From the NCBI GenBank assembly GCA_903813345.2, contig CAIIXF020000010.1, positions 18,675,181 to 18,739,180 of the forward strand: a stretch of 64,000 bases of DNA, read 5' to 3'. Position numbers and translations under genes: made by a program. This DNA is from Owenia fusiformis. Taxonomy: Eukaryota; Annelida; Polychaeta; Sabellida; Oweniidae. Below, one piece after another: positions 1-10,600 of this stretch. The notes under the pieces are model-generated. The model was not told the DNA's origin. It saw only the letters and a list, made by a program, of their open reading frames with translations, and ran no database searches. How positions within the stretch are numbered: position 1 is the first letter of the stretch; every line of letters begins with the position of its first letter.

Positions 1-79
1 TCTGTCATACACCGCAAGTGAATATGCCATATTCGTTGCGGAATATGAAATATTTTTGTATCGTGTTTACCGCGTAACA
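1..79. mobile_element. Right end of a short TIR element (TGTTACGCGG family), cut by the window edge
   Basis: These 79 bases match 22551-22629 almost exactly (one difference seen), which is the right end of the complete copy at 21994-22629. The terminal CCGCGTAACA lies at 70-79. The body has the same 'noncoding TATGCCATATTC..GCGGAATATG' palindromic character. It is a non-autonomous DNA element of unknown superfamily, and only its end is in the window. Confidence 0.6.
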
Positions 80-2742
80 ACGTCTACAAGTGCAGAACAT
101 AGTGTACAGAATTCAATATGAAACTGTCATTTAGCTTCACCAAATTGATTAGTTATTTTAAAGATATTAAAATTAAAATATAATGTCATTTCAAAAATAA
201 ATGGGCATGGGAAACAATTGAACCAAATATTTTATGACAATCACATGCGCTTTATAAGACAGCATTGAGGCCGATTTGCATAATCAATATAAATTTTCCA
301 CTATCTCATAAACACCGTGATAAAGAATGCAAAAAATCTGCTACCACTATTTAAAGATTTAAGTGTAAAGCTGATAAATACATTGATTGCAGAAATGGCA
401 TGGTATTCTACTGGCCCTGATATCGTATTGGTTGCTAATATACTTTAAAGTCTAGGACTCTTCAATTCCCAAATAGAAGTTTTAGTGAAACAAAAATGTG
501 TCCTATCACACATGTACACATGTATAGTGTGCGAAACATACATTTCAGTAACTGATAAATGATCTTCATTTTCAACAGACTATTTTCTATATAAACGGAA
601 AAATAGATGGCATCACGAGTGTTGGTAGAAAATAGTAGGGCCAGAATACATTGAGACATATGACATTCTAGTAACTTAATTTATTGATCTATCAAATATA
701 ATAATATTGTGTCAATGGGGATTTAGCCCGACCTTTTTCGGAAAACTTGAAAATTGAATAAAGGTAAATAATTGCAAATCAAAGTTGTTTTGAAAAAAAT
801 TACACAAGGAATTCAAATATCCCATCCAATAGGAGAAAATGTTGGACTTAAATGATTAAAATGCAGACCCGCTAAAATCTCATTAAAACGAGACTTCAAC
901 GAGATTTTAAAGCTGTTCACCAAACCCTCCATGACATTGACATCAGAGACTCTCTGAAATGTACCCTACGCGCAGAGTCTAGTTATAAATTATTAGACAA
1001 AGCTCTCTTTTGAGAAGCATAGTCGAACGAATGCAAAGGGTATCTGAAATGAAGCCATGGTGAAAAAATCGAAGATGAATTTGTTTCTATTCAAATCACT
1101 AAAGAGTGGAAGTACATTAGTAAGTGCAAATGATCAATTCTCAACCAGATGAACTAATCTGCTGTACGACCTTGATCAAAGCATGGCAATTATTCATTAA
1201 AAATAGTGCAATTCCATTCTTGTTTGATAAGATAATGAATTTAGATTCCATGACAGATGGGCTTTTCTTGAATAACACAATCACTTATGTAATACCCCGT
1301 GAAATGCCAACAAAAAGCATCAGTTATAAATAGAATATTTCATTAGCTATGTCAAAGTGGCCATCAGTCCTTCCTAAATAATTAACTCTATTGACAGGAG
1401 GCAAAATACTGCGTTGTATATCATTCACAGGAAATTGCTCCTCTTCCATTCGTTCCAATTGGGATACTGCTAATACCTCAGTTACTTAACCAAATACTAC
1501 CGCCGGGTAATTCTATTTATATGTTCCCATATGTATTACCAATGAGGAGTTTAAGTCTCGAGAATTTTTTTCGATGGTACTTTTTGCAATTTTTGTGCCT
1601 CCGTTATTTTTCTACCTTGAGCCACAGATAATGACACTTTTTGCGATAACATCAAGGGGATTGGGGTAGAGGAGCAAAATTTCAATAAAATTATATTCAA
1701 ATATCAAATTATGATAGTCGGAATTCGAAGGTAATGCCACTTACTAATCCCATAGAAAATGCAAAGTGTTCATTATTGCTTGCTCTGTTTGATGAATATA
1801 ATAATTTAGCACATTGAATTCTCATTCCAACATGCTTTATTTCATGAAGATGAAGCCACTATTGACCGTCTTATGAATTTTTAAAGGTAAGATACAGTAA
1901 GTTAATCGACCAGTATTCGCGAAACACGTTTTTTCACGAATTTAAGATAAAAACTGCTGTATGCATACATTTGAAATTTGTTTTGCAAATTCCAGAATGT
2001 TTATGCAAACTATGTTAAAGTTGTACTTAAACCAACTTAAGAATCTCTTATTAACTTGTTTTTAGCACAATAGCATCCATTGTGTTATGTTGACTGCAAA
2101 GCTTGTGATATTTCCCCACAGAGCACGATTTATTAAGACTGTCAACCTCTGAAATGTTGTTACTTTTGCGCACTTTTGAGGTCACCTGACCATGACGTAC
2201 CGTGTGCCAAGTTATTCTGGCGCTAAATCCCAAAGTTGTTGCAAACTACTACGAAGGCTGAACCAAAGCAGAAATAAACATTAGTTTCACATTCGCACGC
2301 ATTCCAATTGCCAAATAAATAATTTTTATTGATTGAACTTCACAAAAAGAAATTCTTGAGGGAAGAGCACTGCAATAGTATTCATTACATATCCAAGGAA
2401 TTGATTGAAATGCATTTGTGAAACCGTATATTGATAACTGAAAATGTTAACCCAATAATTATATTTTGGCTTTACAGCATTACATTCGGGTTGAAAAGTT
2501 TTAATCCCCAAACACTGGCAATTTTTTGCTGTTGTATAACTGACACGCTTTAAATAGCGTTTCAGCTCGACTGATTCCGCACTCAATTGCAAGTGATATT
2601 ATACCCTTTTCAAAATTGATGAGAATAGCCTTAATCATGCAATAATTGGCTAAACATAAGAGTGAATAACTCGATTTTGAAAGCCAGGGTTTCGTTTTCA
2701 TCTACAAAATCATATTTCGCGGCAAATTGTTTCAACTACACA

Positions 2743-2764
2743 CGTCACATGTCACGTGACGTAA
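2743..2764. promoter_or_regulatory. Palindromic E-box and CRE-like cluster
   Basis: The ten bases at 2751-2760 are GTCACGTGAC, a perfect palindromic E-box of the USF/MITF/TFEB class. The flanks add CACGTCA on the left and TGACGTAA on the right, which are bZIP/CRE-like half-sites. No gene start is visible nearby, so function is only a possibility. Confidence 0.3.
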
Positions 2765-3739
2765 AATTTCTGCTCTGAAAATGAAATCACTTTTGCCACG
2801 AAAACAGACACGTACTTTATATCCCCGATATCATGGTAAAATTAACTTTTGGAATTGCTAATGGTTCACCATCGTAAATTGTGGCCTTCGTACATTAAGA
2901 TAGCACTAATATCTCTAAATTGAGTAAATGGTTTGAGTACAATTTTAATGTTATTAAAATTATAACCCTCTCCAAAAGACTAGTCTCGGTTTGGAGAACG
3001 AAGTTCATCAGTCTACTGCACATTACGCCTGCTTTGGACAACTTTGATATTTTTACATATTGTAGCTTTACATGACCTCTTTTGAATATTCATAATTTAA
3101 TTTGTGTAATATTTCTATATTTTTCATAAAAAAAATATTAGCCCAGGAGACTTTTCTCCAAACCAAGACTTGTCCTTTATGATATGACTTTTTTATCCTC
3201 TCCCCCTACCCAATTTTTGGCCGCTGAAACGTTAATCAGCTCTAGAACTTCTTACCATGTAACATGTGTAAAAATTTGAAATAAATCCAATAAGTTCCCT
3301 GGAATCGCGATGACAAGAAAGTGAGACGCCACCCACCCGTCAAGCTGACGACAATTTCGTACCTTTTTAGGTACGATAAAAAATATTATTTTAATGACAA
3401 ATTCGTGCAGGAGATGCTTGCAGTGTTTTATGACTTTTTGAATCTTACAAAATATAACAGGACGTGATTATAATTCCATTCTCATGAAGACCTAAGACTT
3501 GAAGGAGCACAATATCTGCAGTAAAGATTTAAGATGATTTGATATATGCGCAATAACCTCGATATTCAAGTTATATTTAATTAGATTGGACACAAATAAT
3601 TTCGATAGATACACAGATTTGTGTCAAAAAATCATGCATTCGACATATATCATATTTATCTCGATTGAGCTTGATAAAGTACTACAAATCCTTTAGGGAA
3701 CCACCTACCTATACACTTTGATTTCGAACGTTGAATTAA

Positions 3740-3779
3740 CGTAAACCGTGAATGCGCGCCTTCCCGTTCGCGGTTTACG
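3740..3779. repeat. Short hairpin
   Basis: Two 15-base arms (3740-3754 and 3765-3779) pair with two G-T-compatible differences around a 10-base GC-rich loop. The arms contain GTAAACCG and CGGTTTAC. No coding sequence is attached. Confidence 0.4.
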
Positions 3780-4104
3780 CTGTAAAAAGTAGTGCTGCTT
3801 AACCCATCCAATACCAGTGAATCATGTCAATGAAATACTTGATGGAATAAGATGATGAAGCATTCATCTTGCAGCTGGGTGAAAATAGTCCAAATAATTA
3901 CGGGAATTATTTTTTGTTAAGATATGCATATAAAAAGCTAATATTGTCTTTCTATTACCCTTCAGGGAGCAATGATAATGTCTGGGAATGTGAAATGCAT
4001 ACATAAGATGTTCTCGATCTTTTTTCAATGATCGTGTTTACTATTACTTTCTGGATTCAGTGATGGTGTTTTCAGGGTATTCCGGTGTGAATCGCAAAAC
4101 GGTA

Positions 4105-4545
4105 AAGTCAAATACCGTTGTCACAAATGGCGGACATAACTGTCGCTTCAACTCTTTAATCACTTGGTCCTCGATTCATAGAACTTTATCGTCGCTAATT
4201 CTGTGCGTGTATTAAGCTCTTGCGATGATGAATTATATGAAATCCCAATTTCTATCAAATGGGGTCGTGAATCGCCAAAATAGAGCGTCTTTCATATCGT
4301 CAATGACAACGGAATCAGAAATTTAAATAATTTACAAAGACAACGGCATTTGGTAAGATGTGACAACGGACTATGGTGGATGTATTGCAAAGGAATTAAT
4401 TGCAATCAGAACATGACGACGGTAAATAGACACTTTACCGTTGTTTTTTCGCGTTGTCAAATATTACCGTTGTCATCCCAATTTTACATCACATTTGACC
4501 CACACATACCGTTGTCATTTATACCGAATCCGTTGTCATGTGTCA
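4105..4545. repeat. Cluster of CCGTTGTCA / TGACAACGG motifs
   Basis: At least nine copies of CCGTTG(TCA), or close variants, occur on both strands in about 440 bases, for example near 4113, 4300, 4336, 4361, 4430, 4463, 4510 and 4530. CAACGG fits the Myb-type YAAC[G/T]G consensus. The spacing is irregular, so this is not a simple tandem satellite. It could be a regulatory cluster or a decayed repeat. Confidence 0.35.
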
Positions 4546-4811
4546 TATTTCGAGAGGTAAAATTAAAGTCTTTAATTCGATGGTAGAGCATATTTAACTA
4601 TATGACCAGTAGAAAGACACTTTGATTGATTGCTGTAAAGCAAAACCTTATATATTTTAAGGGATCTATATGTTATCCAATAGTGAAAATACAATAACAC
4701 AATCATACTGACAAAGCAAGTGACACACCTCTTGAGTTCAGATGATCTTGTCAATGAAAACAATACAAACTAAAAATACGCAGTTTTTATAGGAACTTTT
4801 TTACTACAATA

Positions 4812-5909
4812 CGAGGGGTGATCAATAAGTAATGGACGCTTTTTTACACAGATACTTTTTATAGACCAATCCCTTTGATTTTCCTACCAGTGATACATCA
4901 TTCAATTATCTATCAATTCTGAAGATTTGAAGACAAGATATATAATACATATTGATATATCCTTATTTCCGTGAAGGAGGTACATGTACCCCGGGACCGA
5001 CATTTACGTCTCATGTTCACATTTTAGCCAGTTTGGTAAATTTCAGTTAAATTTGAACGTTTTATATGCAACAAGTGTTGCGTTGTTTAAATTTTTTTGC
5101 TGACTGGTAACACATAAACAGAAAGTATTGTAATGTCAGAGTGTTGTATGGAAGGGGTTTGCAGGTCAATTTAAGAAAGCATTCAGTGGAAGAAAGGGGT
5201 GGTGAGAGAAGGGAACACCCTACTCCATATGGACAATGCACCTGCCCACAGATCTCAAAATGTTCAGAAAACAATATCCCTGGACCTCAAAATTGAGCCT
5301 TTGGCCAATGCACCATATTGTCCAGATCTGCTCATATGTGACTTGTTTATTTCTATACTACTTATTTCTATAGAGAAAGGACGCAGGTTTATTGACATTG
5401 ATGAAATAAAACAACCCGTGCAACTGCATCTTGCTACCATGTCAGAGAATGGATTCAGCCTTGTCTCACAATCTTGAGTTAAGAGGATGAGGAATTGTGT
5501 ACACGTAGCACTTGATGGAAACTATTTAGAGGGCCCTGTGGAATGCATGTGGCATGAATACCACATAGTGATGATAAAATATTCAAAATTATTATATTAT
5601 TATTATGGCATAACAAAATGGGGTAATTCATGACCATAATGGTTTGTTTTGTTCAGCCTGCATTCAACTGCATTGCATGTTAAACAACCTAAAATAGCTT
5701 CAGAATATGTGACGTAAATGTCGGTCCCGGGGTACCTGTACCTCCTTCACGGAAATAAAGATATATCAACATGTAATATATATATTGTCTTCAAATCTTC
5801 AGAGTTGATAGATAATTGAATGATGTATCACTGGTAAGAAAATCGAAGGGATTGGTCTATAAAAAGCATCTGTGTAAAAAAGCGTCCATTACTTATTGAT
5901 CACCCCTCG
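4812..5909 (+). mobile_element. Mariner-like element with 199-bp terminal inverted repeats
   Basis: Inverted repeats of about 199 bp (4812-5010 and 5711-5909) begin CGAGGGGTGATCAATAAGT and are flanked on both sides by TA (4810-4811, 5910-5911), the mariner/Tc1 target duplication. The 1.1-kb element is shorter than a full mariner (about 1.3 kb of gene plus ends). Only the C-terminal part of a transposase is readable inside, so it is an internally deleted, non-autonomous copy. It sits between unrelated intergenic DNA and the 3' end of the Death/NB-ARC gene at 7311-13273. Confidence 0.85.
5199..5477 (+). pseudogene. Mariner-like transposase, C-terminal fragment
   Basis: The frame reads LLHMDNAPAH, then about 25 residues later APYCPDLLICDLF, followed by GRRF..IDEIK. 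In mariner transposases these positions are the second catalytic Asp (HDNA.PH) and the third (YSPDLAPSD). Both aspartates are present here, about 35 residues apart, although the second motif is degraded. The N-terminal helix-turn-helix half and the first Asp are absent. The start shown is arbitrary because the gene is truncated. It lies between the two long inverted repeats of its own element. It should not be active. Confidence 0.75.
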
Positions 5910-5911
5910 TA

Positions 5912-6922
5912 CAATCTACTACTACTACTACAATTAGATCAAAAATCACAATTTTAAAGTTCTGTTTGCCATTTAAATTCATTACAAGTACAGATCTAGA
6001 GTGCATGGGAACATTTTGTTTATTTTCTGAAATCATAGAAGGTAAGTGACATTAATCATACAAAAGAATTGAATGACATAAGAATTTTTCAAAGAAGGGA
6101 ATACGTAGAAATTATCCGTTAATCCTTTGAGTGTCAATTGTCATTTATACATGATGTTGCCTTCTTTTTTATAATATATCGGAAAATATTGAATATCAAT
6201 TGCTAATTGCCAAATGTGCATTTATTAAAAATGAGCCTATAACTCTTTAGAATATGGCAAACATGTTTCGAAAACTGACAAGAACCAATTCTCATTGAAA
6301 TGCCCTAAATGTGTATTTAATTGCAATCATTTTCTCTTAATTGCTCAAGAGCATTTTAAAAATATTAACCCCCTAACTGTTAAAACATGCTAAGAGCCTC
6401 AAAGGGGAACAAGAACATTCATTTTGAAGCATTAAAACTCATGATTTTCACGATTGCCCTTGGGTATATATCAACAAATATTTTCTCTTTCCATTCAAAT
6501 GTCTTATTATCAGTCCAAATAAAAATTAAACCAATTGCCTTGTATTAGAAAATGGGAAAATTTGTACCAAAACAGCACCTCTCAAAAATGACCTTTAAAT
6601 GACCCAAGTGTCAAGGTCAAAACTCTCAGAAATCACATTTTAAGTAATATGTTATACTTCATCTTCAATTCCATGTCCATATATACTTGTTTTGCAGTTG
6701 GGCTGAAAGAGGGATTTATGGACACCTGTCCTTTGGTTCTAAAAATGTATCATATTTATAAACAACAAAATATTAATTGTGACATAACTTGAATGATTGG
6801 ATAAAATGTTTATTTCAATTAAACAACTTCTAAATATATATATATCGACTTAATAGAATGATTTATCTTATAGTTTCCGAATGTATCAAGAATACAAAAA
6901 GTAAAAGGCAACCCGCAGCTTC
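5912..6922. other. Intergenic, nothing recognised
   Basis: AT-rich DNA with no reading frame worth reporting. A run of TA repeats lies near 6833-6845. Confidence 0.45.
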
Positions 6923-7098
6923 CATGGGCGTAGCCGGGGGGGGGGGGGGGGGGGGGGCGAAGGGTGCGAACACCCCTCACCCTATAACCAATAACAATTC
7001 AAACATAACATAATCGCACCCCCCCCCTCCAACTGAAAACCGAATTTATTTTGCCGTTCGCACCCCCCCCCCCTAACTGAAAGCTTGCTACGCCCCTG
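6923..7098. mobile_element. hAT-like short element (GGCGTAGC..GCTACGCCCCTG) with a long G tract
   Basis: The left end reads CATGGGCGTAGC and the right end GCTACGCCCCTG, the CAGGGGCGTAGC-type inverted ends common in invertebrate hAT-derived short elements. Inside are a run of about 24 G (around 6935-6957) and C-rich runs near 7018-7026 and 7064-7073. I could not find a clean 8-bp target duplication. A related copy is at 14917-15052. It lies downstream of the Death/NB-ARC gene (minus strand) and may form part of its 3' UTR. Confidence 0.6.
7045..7050 (-). terminator. Candidate polyadenylation signal of gene A, inside a transposon
   Basis: On the minus strand these six bases read AATAAA, about 260 nt past the TAA stop of the Death/NB-ARC gene at 7311. 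The signal lies within the hAT-like element, so the gene may borrow its 3' end from a transposon. Confidence 0.35.
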
Positions 7099-7310
7099 AC
7101 TTCCCAAACAAAACAGGAGCGTTCCCAGGATGTATTCATAGGGATTTCGTCTACATCTAAGAAACAGAAAACTCCTTCATCATATATTGGTTGCACTTGA
7201 CGCCTGGCTCATCTACCTCTCGCAAGAGCATATAGTTCTTCCCTCCGAGTTTTCTCCTCAGCACCACGAACGAAATCCCTGGGGATTGGCTCGAAAAGAG
7301 AGGTCTTTGT

Positions 7311-7601
7311 TTAGAGCATTGGTGGAGTTAGGGGTTCCGACTCCAAACTCATTGGCGGGGCAGGGAGTGATTTTGACCTTTGCAAAGGTAATGGCGTCGG
7401 TGCATTTCCTATTAGGACATTTATCGCATTCTTGAATGGCTGTGGAGCCCTTTCCACGAACACTGCCGCCTCCTGTCTTGTGTAATTAACTACACCAATG
7501 GCACTAGGTTCATCGGGATCGTCTGTAAACCAATCACGACCAACTTTCATCATGCCTGTTATAGCCCTAGCATATTTCTTCCAGGGGATGGTCAACGCTT
7601 C
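7311..7601 (-). CDS. Gene A exon 5: C-terminal helix and Pro/Ser-rich tail
   Basis: The acceptor TTCATGTAG ends at 7602 and the exon opens in phase 0 with EALTIPWKKYARAITGMM, continuing the last TPR-like helix pair. It then has RDWFTDDPDEPSA and a tail rich in Pro, Ser and Leu (TPLPLQRSKSLPAPPMSLES) before TAA at 7311-7313. The tail looks disordered and could hold short binding or phosphorylation motifs. No matching exon was found after gene B exon 4 within this window. Confidence 0.75.
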   Translation of the reverse strand, partial: EALTIPWKKYARAITGMMKVGRDWFTDDPDEPSAIGVVNYTRQEAAVFVERAPQPFKNAINVLIGNAPTPLPLQRSKSLPAPPMSLESEPLTPPML

Positions 7602-10600
7602 CTACATGAATAATAATTAATACATGTTACTGTACGTGTGGACGAATGGACGAATAGATGAGTTTCCACATAACTTAGCTAATTTTAGTTTTTTCATGAG
7701 ATTTTAAGAGATTTCCACTAGCCCTAACGACTTTTCTTTCTTTTTAATAGCACACCGTATTTAAACTCAGTGAAAGGTTTTCCACAAAAATGACTTTGAT
7801 TTATACCGATATGTCATTTAAATCATTTTCGATGAGTTTAAAAAATGTGTGTCAGATCCCCATTGACGCAATGCTAAGAGTTTTGAGAACCTTGGTTTAT
7901 TCGTTTGGCAACCAAAAATGTCATGATTAATCACAATATATACATTGACAGCGTCATCCCATTGTATTCCAATCGAGTTTTAGACAGATTCAACCAACAC
8001 TTTTTCATAAATCATTAAATTAAGTGACTATTGCAAGTTTATAATATGAAAGCTATGACAGTCTGGCCCAAAATAGGAAGAGTGACAGGGTGATATGTAT
8101 TATTTCATTTCTTTGTTCATTCATCTATCTAGAAACTATACTCTATAAGAACAGGATCAAATTTTTGGTTGACCATAATCTTACCTTGTACCGATGTACT
8201 GATTCTTTGTAATCCATAATGGCATATTGCCACTGTTTTACCGCCACGTTAAACTCGGCGCAGATAAGAAGGTAGTCGCCGCCTCGTTGAAGAGTAAGCT
8301 CGCCGTGTTCTTGATTCTCAATGTTTCTCTTCAATGCCCTTAAACACGATTTACCATCTCTTTCAACCTCACTGCGTTTAGATGCATCGGTTTCTATGTC
8401 CAATATTCTCTTACATATGAACAAGAACTTCTCCCTACATATGCTACCGTGATGAGGGTCGTTTTTCGTCACTTTCAAAATGCCACGCTGAAACCATTGT
8501 ACATCGGACACTTCATATTGCAACAGTGTCTTATATTCCTTTTTACCCTCGTATAAATGACTGAGGGCTGCTTCAGCACTTTTCTTCTCACCATTTTCAT
8601 CCAGGTCCTCGGAATGTAAATAGAGTAGCCCACTGCGTTTCGTAAGTATGGTATGAAGTACATGGACCCCAGTATCTTTTGCAATGACATTTCCCAATGC
8701 ATGGGCAAGTCTCAAAGCGGCAATTAGACATCTTGCTTGTTGACGATTTTTCTTTTGATGGAACTTTTCTCTGTGGTAATAGTACAGTCTGCCATAAGCA
8801 TAGAGTGTTGAGGACATTAACTCGGTAACATATATTTGTTTCAATTGTCCTTCTGGTAAGGCTAAGTTCAAGTCAACAAGCTTCTTGTATGCGCCTTTGG
8901 TCACTTGGTTGTGTGATCCAAGATTAGGAAATTCACGTTCTCCAACTTCTAGTTTCATCTGCTCTATGTCTGTATCATTCAACACAGTGCCAATAACAGG
9001 GTTGCCAATGTTATGGTCTTTAAGTTTGTGATAAACCATCTCAGCATATGAATCCAAGGGCAATTCTTCGCGTGTTTGGAGGATTTCATCCTTTGTAGTT
9101 TCAAGGATTGCAGCGAATAAATCAACCGCTCTGATCAGTCGTTCTTCTGCCTGTTCTAATTGCCCTGTTTTGGAATATGCATGCCCTAGTCGATCCAGAA
9201 GGTCTATTTCTAACAACGTGAGAGAGACCTGTTCTGCCACTGGGTCATCAAGTTCGCTTTCGAGCCTTAAATCATTCACACGATCAATTGCCTTCTCCAC
9301 GTGAGGAAGCAGTAGCAAATTCTTTTTATGGAACTTCATGTAGCCCGTATCTTTTGTAAAATAGCACAGAAGTGCCTTTAACAAATATTCCAGCGTTTTG
9401 AGTCGGGAATCATCGTCATCGTCCGTCATAGAACGCTCCGCTAGTTGAACCAACTCATGGATATCTAGAAGACGTGGCTTGTCTTTCTCTTCGCAAAAGA
9501 CGCCGATCCAACACCTGTTCAGCATTTTGTCAAGCAACTGGTTTATGCAAGATGAAATTCTGCTTTCTTTCCTTGGGTTGAGGATTATCAGAAGAAGAAT
9601 TTCTAGTAGGAAAACTGGAATCGCTTTTGAGTCCATGTATGCAATGGCCTTGAGTACCAAGCATAAACCATTTACGTCTTCCTTTGTAAGAGGACCATTT
9701 TCTTCACGGAGCTCCTGTATCATGTTCCTAACGCTCATGATATGGGCCTTCACAAATCCACGACTTTTATAATCAGGACCCAACGCTCTCTGGGTTCTCT
9801 GTTCTACGAATGTGTTTGTATCAACATCATTCACTTCTTTCAGGTACTTATCAATAGTTGTCTTTTGCTGTCTAATATCATACACGGCGCATGCAATTGC
9901 GCATGGAAGGTGTCCCATCTCGGTCCAAAGCTGTACCTTTTGAGTGAAACTCCCATCTAAGTCATCGAGGAATTTAGACATTTCCTTTTTCGTAAACCCA
10001 CCTACTTCTAGAATGTCGGATTGGTTAAAGTTGTAGAGACGCAATTCGGTTGTTATGATGACCTTGATGTTATCAGCTGGATTAAAATGTTGCTGAATGG
10101 TGGATTGCGTCTCTTCGGTGACATCATCGAATATAATGAGGAATTTTTTTGTGGTATCTCGTTTCATTTCCTCATTCATTTCACCAAGCATGACAGATAA
10201 GTGTGAATCCACTGGGCGAAATCGATGAAACAATTTCAGTCCATTGTACAAGTCATGTTCAGTTCTACTATGGACTGTCCATCCAACCTCATATTCCTTT
10301 TTGTGTTTTGCCCAGTAATGTTTTGCGATTTCAGTTTTCCCACTGCCACTGAGACCTAAAAATGAATTGATTTTATTGACAAAAAATGTAAGCCTGTGAT
10401 TCAACAAGGACGTCTATCTCGAGATAGATGTCCTTGTATTCAACAATATTGATGTATTCGAAGAAGGGACACTTTTAACCAAAGAGTATACAATAAACCC
10501 TGATTAATTGAATAGATGTCTCTAGTCATCTACATAGATATAGGTAATCCACCCTCAATATGATGACACAAAGCTCACATTTGTTAGTTACGTTAGGCCG

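Larger units (their letters stand above)
80..4080. other. Intergenic, AT-rich, no gene recognised
   Basis: The reading frames here are short (60-90 codons), have skewed low-complexity composition and show no domain. I see no splice-bounded exon that I could defend. Two small structures are listed separately: an E-box/CRE-like cluster near 2743 and a hairpin at 3740-3779. Confidence 0.5.

Noticed and set aside
7187-7435. 82-codon plus-strand frame
   Set aside because: Antisense shadow of gene A exon 5.
9479-9960. Plus-strand frames opposite gene A exon 4
   Set aside because: Antisense shadows of a strongly supported coding exon.
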